Of a DNA stretch of 35,817 nucleotides, positions 32,430-35,817 are shown piece by piece. The position numbers and the translations under genes were made by a program. A model generated the notes under the pieces. That model saw nothing but the letters and a program-made list of their open reading frames with translations, did no database searches and was not told the origin of the DNA. The DNA is from Bacteroidota bacterium (GTDB lineage Bacteria; Bacteroidota; Bacteroidia; UBA7662; CANHCV01), in contig CANMVY010000017.1 in NCBI GenBank assembly GCA_947501265.1, forward strand, positions 1 to 35,817, read 5' to 3'. Positions within the stretch are counted from its first letter, which is position 1. The number at the start of each line of letters is the position of its first letter.

Positions 32430-33774
32430 ATGCTACCACCTCAGGTCGGTTCTCCCAGTGGGGGTAATTCCCGCGCTGGGCCGCCTCCGGCTCCTGAATA
32501 TGCCATTCAAACTCGTCGCGGAAATGACGAATCGCCGCCGCAACCGGCCAAGCCGCCGCATCGCCCAACGGACAAATCGTATTGCCTTCGATTTTCTTCG
32601 CAACGTCCACTAACAAATCAATGTCGCTCATCTTGCCGTGACCGTTTTCAATGCGGTGCAACACCTTCTCCATCCATCCCGTTCCTTCGCGACACGGACT
32701 GCACTGTCCGCAGCTTTCGTGGTGGTAGAAACGCGCCAACGTATAGGTATTGTGCACAATGCACTGGTCTTCGTCGTAAATGATGAACCCGCCCGAACCC
32801 AACATGGTGCCGGAAATAAATCCGCCGTCGGCCAACGATTCATAGGTCATCAAACGTGGCTCGCCGGCCGCCGTTTTCGTAATCAAATTGTGCGGTAAAA
32901 TGGGTACCGATGAACCGCCGGCAATCATCGCCTTTAGTTTTTTGCCATCGGCAATGCCGCCGCAGTACTCGTCGGAATAAATGAATTCCTCAACGGAAAT
33001 GCCCATTTCAATTTCATAAACACCGGGTTTACGAATATTTCCGCAAGCCGAAATCAACTTGGTACCGGTAGAACGACCCACGCCAATGCCGGCGTACGCA
33101 TCTCCACCCATGTTGATGATGTGCGGAACCGTAGCAATGGTTTCTACGTTGTTCACCACGGTCGGACATCCCCACAATCCTTTGATCGCTGGGAACGGTG
33201 GTTTCATGCGCGGATTTCCACGTTTTCCTTCCAACGATTCGATCAAAGCGGTTTCTTCTCCGCAGATGTACGCTCCGGCTCCCGGAGTCACGTACAAGTC
33301 CAAATCGTAGCCGGAGCCTTGGATGTTTTTACCCAACCAACCGTTTTTGTACGCTTCGGCAATCGCTTCTTCCAAAATGGAAACGATCCACATGTATTCT
33401 CCACGGATGTAGATGTAACTGGTGTTGGCGCCCAAGGCAAAAGACGAAACGATCATGCCTTCCACCAACGAGTGTGGCATGTACTCCATCAAATACCGGT
33501 CTTTAAAGGTTCCGGGCTCCGATTCGTCGGCATTGCACAACAAATAACGGGGCACACCTTCGGGCTTCGCCAAAAAGCTCCATTTCATTCCGGTTGGGAA
33601 ACCGGCACCGCCTCGTCCTCTCAGACCTGATTTTTTCACTTCCTCAACGATATCGTCGGAAGTCATTTTCAAGGCTTTTTCTACCGAGGTGTATCCACCA
33701 TGCTTGCGGTAAGCATCGTAATAACGAATTCCTTCTACGTGGTCATTCGCCAATAAAATCTTTTTTCCGGCCAT
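32428..33774 (-). CDS. nuoF: NADH-quinone oxidoreductase subunit F (NuoF)
   Basis: A 448-residue subunit of the complex I NADH-dehydrogenase module. FMN/NADH glycine-rich segments are [11 protein letters not shown] (52-62) and [22 protein letters not shown]. The N3 [4Fe-4S] ligands are in [15 protein letters not shown] and [10 protein letters not shown]. Start ATG 33774 ([12 protein letters not shown]), 3 nt after nuoE. It is the last nuo gene before a strong terminator; nuoG does not follow. Confidence 0.97.
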   Translation of the reverse strand: MAGKKILLANDHVEGIRYYDAYRKHGGYTSVEKALKMTSDDIVEEVKKSGLRGRGGAGFPTGMKWSFLAKPEGVPRYLLCNADESEPGTFKDRYLMEYMPHSLVEGMIVSSFALGANTSYIYIRGEYMWIVSILEEAIAEAYKNGWLGKNIQGSGYDLDLYVTPGAGAYICGEETALIESLEGKRGNPRMKPPFPAIKGLWGCPTVVNNVETIATVPHIINMGGDAYAGIGVGRSTGTKLISACGNIRKPGVYEIEMGISVEEFIYSDEYCGGIADGKKLKAMIAGGSSVPILPHNLITKTAAGEPRLMTYESLADGGFISGTMLGSGGFIIYDEDQCIVHNTYTLARFYHHESCGQCSPCREGTGWMEKVLHRIENGHGKMSDIDLLVDVAKKIEGNTICPLGDAAAWPVAAAIRHFRDEFEWHIQEPEAAQRGNYPHWENRPEVVA

Positions 33775-33777
33775 GGC

Positions 33778-34311
33778 TTAATTTTTTGAAGCGGCTTCTT
33801 TGCGCCAATTTTCAATCAACGTATCAATTTTCTCTTCGTTCAAATGCTCGAAGAAAACATCGCCCACCTGCATCATCGGAGCGTACCCGCATGCGCCGAG
33901 GCACTCTACGGTTTTCAAGGTGAACAATCCGTCGGCGCTGGTGCCTCCCACTTCAATGTTCAACTTATTCTTGATGTAGTCAATGGTTTTTTCTGCTCCA
34001 CGGGTGCAACAAGGCCCCGTTTGGCAAAATTCAAACACGTATTTTCCAACGGGTTTCAAGTGGTACATGGAGTAAAACGTGGCCACTTCGTACACCTCAA
34101 TGGGCTGGATGTTCAACAAAGAAGCGACGTAATCCATCACTTCTACGCTCAACCAACCGAAGTCTTTTTGACCCATGTGCAAAATGCGCAAAATTGCACT
34201 TTTGTGTTTTCCTTCAGGATATTGTTTCATCAAGCGATCTACTTCGGTGAGTCGATCTGCGCTGAAGGTGCAGCCTACGTGGGCTGGGTTATTTTTGATG
34301 CTGGATTCCAT
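33778..34311 (-). CDS. nuoE: NADH-quinone oxidoreductase subunit E (NuoE)
   Basis: A 177-residue thioredoxin-like [2Fe-2S] subunit. The cluster ligands are visible: Cys96 and Cys101 (CQTGPC) and Cys137 and Cys141 (CLGAC). EVYEVATFYSMYH is the family signature. The start ATG 34311 shares one base with the nuoD stop (TAATG), indicating coupling. Confidence 0.96.
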   Translation of the reverse strand: MESSIKNNPAHVGCTFSADRLTEVDRLMKQYPEGKHKSAILRILHMGQKDFGWLSVEVMDYVASLLNIQPIEVYEVATFYSMYHLKPVGKYVFEFCQTGPCCTRGAEKTIDYIKNKLNIEVGGTSADGLFTLKTVECLGACGYAPMMQVGDVFFEHLNEEKIDTLIENWRKEAASKN

Positions 34312-35528
34312 TATGCGTCTAATTCTCCGGCGATTACATTCATTGAACTCATGGTTAAGATAGCGTCGGAAATCAACGCTCCTTTGGCCATTTCAGGATA
34401 GGCTTGGTAATAGATGAAGCAGGGGCGACGGAAGTGCAAACGGTAAGGAGTGCGTCCGCCATCGCTCACGAGGTAAAAGCCCAATTCCCCGTTTCCGCCT
34501 TCCACGCTGTGGTAAACTTCTCCCGCTGGAATGGGAGTTTCGCCCATCACAATTTTGAAGTGGTAGATGAGCGCTTCCATCGAACGGTACACTTCCTCTT
34601 TTTGGGGAAGGTAAAATCCGGGAACATCTACGTAGTGATTTCCTTCGGGCATTCCATCCAGCGCTTGCTGAATGATGCGCAACGATTGACGAATTTCTTC
34701 TTGGCGAACCAAGAAGCGATCGTACGTATCTCCATCTTTTCCGATGGGTACATCGAATTGAAAATCTTGGTAAGAGGAATAAGGATTCATCACGCGAACG
34801 TCGTAATCAACGCCGGCCGCGCGCAAGTTGGGTCCCGAAAATCCGTAAGAGAGAGCGCGGTCTGGAGCAATAGGTCCAGCGCCGATTACGCGATCCATGA
34901 AAATTCTATTGCGTTCCAACAAGCTGTTGAACTCTTCGAAACGAGCGGGGAAACCCTTTAGGAAGGCCTTCAGTTTCGAGTAAAAAATGGAATTGAAATC
35001 GCGCTCGAAACCGCCAACACGACCAATGTTCGTGGTGAGTCGAGCGCCGCAAACTTCTTCAAAAAGCTCATAAATGTACTCTCGCTCCTGGAACATGTAG
35101 GTAAAGCCAGTTAGTGCACCGGTATCTACCCCAATCACCGCGTTGCACACCAAGTGATCGGCAATGCGCGCCAACTCCATGATGATCACACGCATGTAAT
35201 CGATCTTTTTGTTGGTGGTGATTCCGGCCAATTTTTCTACGGTCATTTCCCAACCCATGTTGTTGATGGGGGAAGAACAGTAGTTCAATCGGTCGGTAAT
35301 GGTGGTGATTTGGTTATAATTGCGGCGTTCGGCCAATTTTTCAAAAGCGCGGTGGATGTATCCCACCGTGGGTTCGGCGCTCAAAATGCGCTCCCCATCT
35401 ACTTTCAAGATGTTTTGAAAGATGCCGTGGGTGGCGGGGTGAGTGGGCCCAAGGTTAAGGGTTGCGATCTCCCCGTCGATGGTCTCCAAACTCATGTGGT
35501 TTGGATTGTAGGCTTGTAAATTGCTCAT
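34311..35528 (-). CDS. nuoD: NADH-quinone oxidoreductase subunit D (NuoD)
   Basis: A 405-residue 49-kDa subunit that lines the quinone site. Motifs LNLGPTHPATHGIFQNIL (near 26-43), GYIHRAFEKLAERRNYNQI, ITDRLNYCSSPINNMGWE and the C-terminal ISDAILTMSSMNVIAGELDA (usually ending D-R; here ELDA) are clear. It follows nuoC by 12 nt. The last residues differ slightly from the usual VMGEVDR end, which is common in Bacteroidota. Confidence 0.96.
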   Translation of the reverse strand: MSNLQAYNPNHMSLETIDGEIATLNLGPTHPATHGIFQNILKVDGERILSAEPTVGYIHRAFEKLAERRNYNQITTITDRLNYCSSPINNMGWEMTVEKLAGITTNKKIDYMRVIIMELARIADHLVCNAVIGVDTGALTGFTYMFQEREYIYELFEEVCGARLTTNIGRVGGFERDFNSIFYSKLKAFLKGFPARFEEFNSLLERNRIFMDRVIGAGPIAPDRALSYGFSGPNLRAAGVDYDVRVMNPYSSYQDFQFDVPIGKDGDTYDRFLVRQEEIRQSLRIIQQALDGMPEGNHYVDVPGFYLPQKEEVYRSMEALIYHFKIVMGETPIPAGEVYHSVEGGNGELGFYLVSDGGRTPYRLHFRRPCFIYYQAYPEMAKGALISDAILTMSSMNVIAGELDA

Positions 35529-35540
35529 GGGTTCTGGGGA

Positions 35541-35817
35541 TTAACGGCCAAAGAAACGATCGGCTTTGTCTTCGCGGGTAGAATCCTCTAAAGGATACTC
35601 TTTGCGAAGCGGGTGATACGTCATTTCATCCATGTTGAGAATTCTTCGCAAATCGGGGTGACCATCGAATAGAATTCCGTAAAAATCAAACGTTTCCCTT
35701 TCTTGCCAATTCGCGGAAGCGAATAGGCCCGTGAGGGTAGGAACGTGGGGTTTTTCAATGGGAACGAAAACTTTGATGCGAATGCGGTAGTTGTTTTCCA
35801 ACGAGTGGATGTGGTAA
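35541..35817 (-). CDS. nuoC: NADH-quinone oxidoreductase subunit C (NuoC), 5' part beyond the window
   Basis: The frame is open to the window edge; about 91 C-terminal residues are seen. YHIHSLENNYRIRIKVFVP and WQERETFDFYGILFDGHPDLRRIL are the core of the 30-kDa subunit, and LRKEYPLEDSTREDKADRFFGR is its tail. A TTG at 35801 is an internal Leu codon, not a start. First visible gene of the nuoCDEF run. Confidence 0.94.
   Translation of the reverse strand, partial: YHIHSLENNYRIRIKVFVPIEKPHVPTLTGLFASANWQERETFDFYGILFDGHPDLRRILNMDEMTYHPLRKEYPLEDSTREDKADRFFGR

Overview
This window looks like chromosome of a Bacteroidota bacterium, probably from or near the Flavobacteriales (inference from gene content; I cannot place the genus). 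Evidence: type IX secretion (T9SS) sorting tails of both type A and type B, the gliding genes gldA/gldF/gldG, SHxxGG-type surface proteins, a TonB-dependent receptor with a carboxypeptidase-regulatory-like N-terminal domain, DUF6428 in an arsenic cluster, and promoters matching the Bacteroidota pattern TTG-N19-20-TAnnTTTG. Most starts lack a Shine-Dalgarno; engB and gldF are exceptions.

Layout. 1-4.9 kb: C-terminus of a secreted T9SS protein, a small beta-barrel, a 463-aa SHxxGG protein and a SnoaL-like lipoprotein. 4.9-8.9 kb: TonB-dependent receptor, then divergently a GNAT, engB and an MBL-fold hydrolase. 8.9-9.6 kb: gene-free, packed with repeats. 9.6-11.5 kb: an AT-rich arsenic cluster (DUF6428, arsenate reductase-like protein, DUF2490 barrel) lacking regulator and efflux pump. 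11.6-14.9 kb: gldA-gldF-gldG as one operon. 15.1 kb: a free-standing 61-codon gene ending in a CxxC tail, with its own promoter and terminator. 15.4-17.6 kb: tonB-folC. 17.8-20.4 kb: ECF sigma factor, a single-TM protein fused to an outer-membrane barrel, and a gamma-carbonic anhydrase. 20.4-24.2 kb: a giant T9SS type B surface protein with its own promoter. 24.3-26.3 kb: fabG-dapF-GNAT. 26.4-27.6 kb: SGNH-like hydrolase with a PKD domain. 27.7-29.3 kb: guaA. 29.3-29.5 kb: 22-bp tandem repeats and paired hairpins. 29.5-32.4 kb: an AT-rich module of an XRE regulator divergent from an unrecognised 816-aa protein. 32.4-35.8 kb: nuoC(partial)-D-E-F, closed by a strong terminator.

Themes. The core genes (engB, folC, dapF, fabG, guaA, nuo) are compact, with ATGA or TGATG junctions and strong terminators. 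Two visibly AT-rich accessory blocks (9.5-11.5 and 29.5-32.4 kb) both sit beside copies of the same hairpin repeat (AGGCCGAC-N6-GTCGGCCT), which suggests sites of gain and loss. The best candidate for something undescribed is the XRE/816-aa module. Next in interest are the CxxC-tailed small gene, the anti-sigma-like/barrel fusion, and a pair of 3' hairpins with nearly identical loops. No rRNA, tRNA, CRISPR array or intact insertion sequence was seen.
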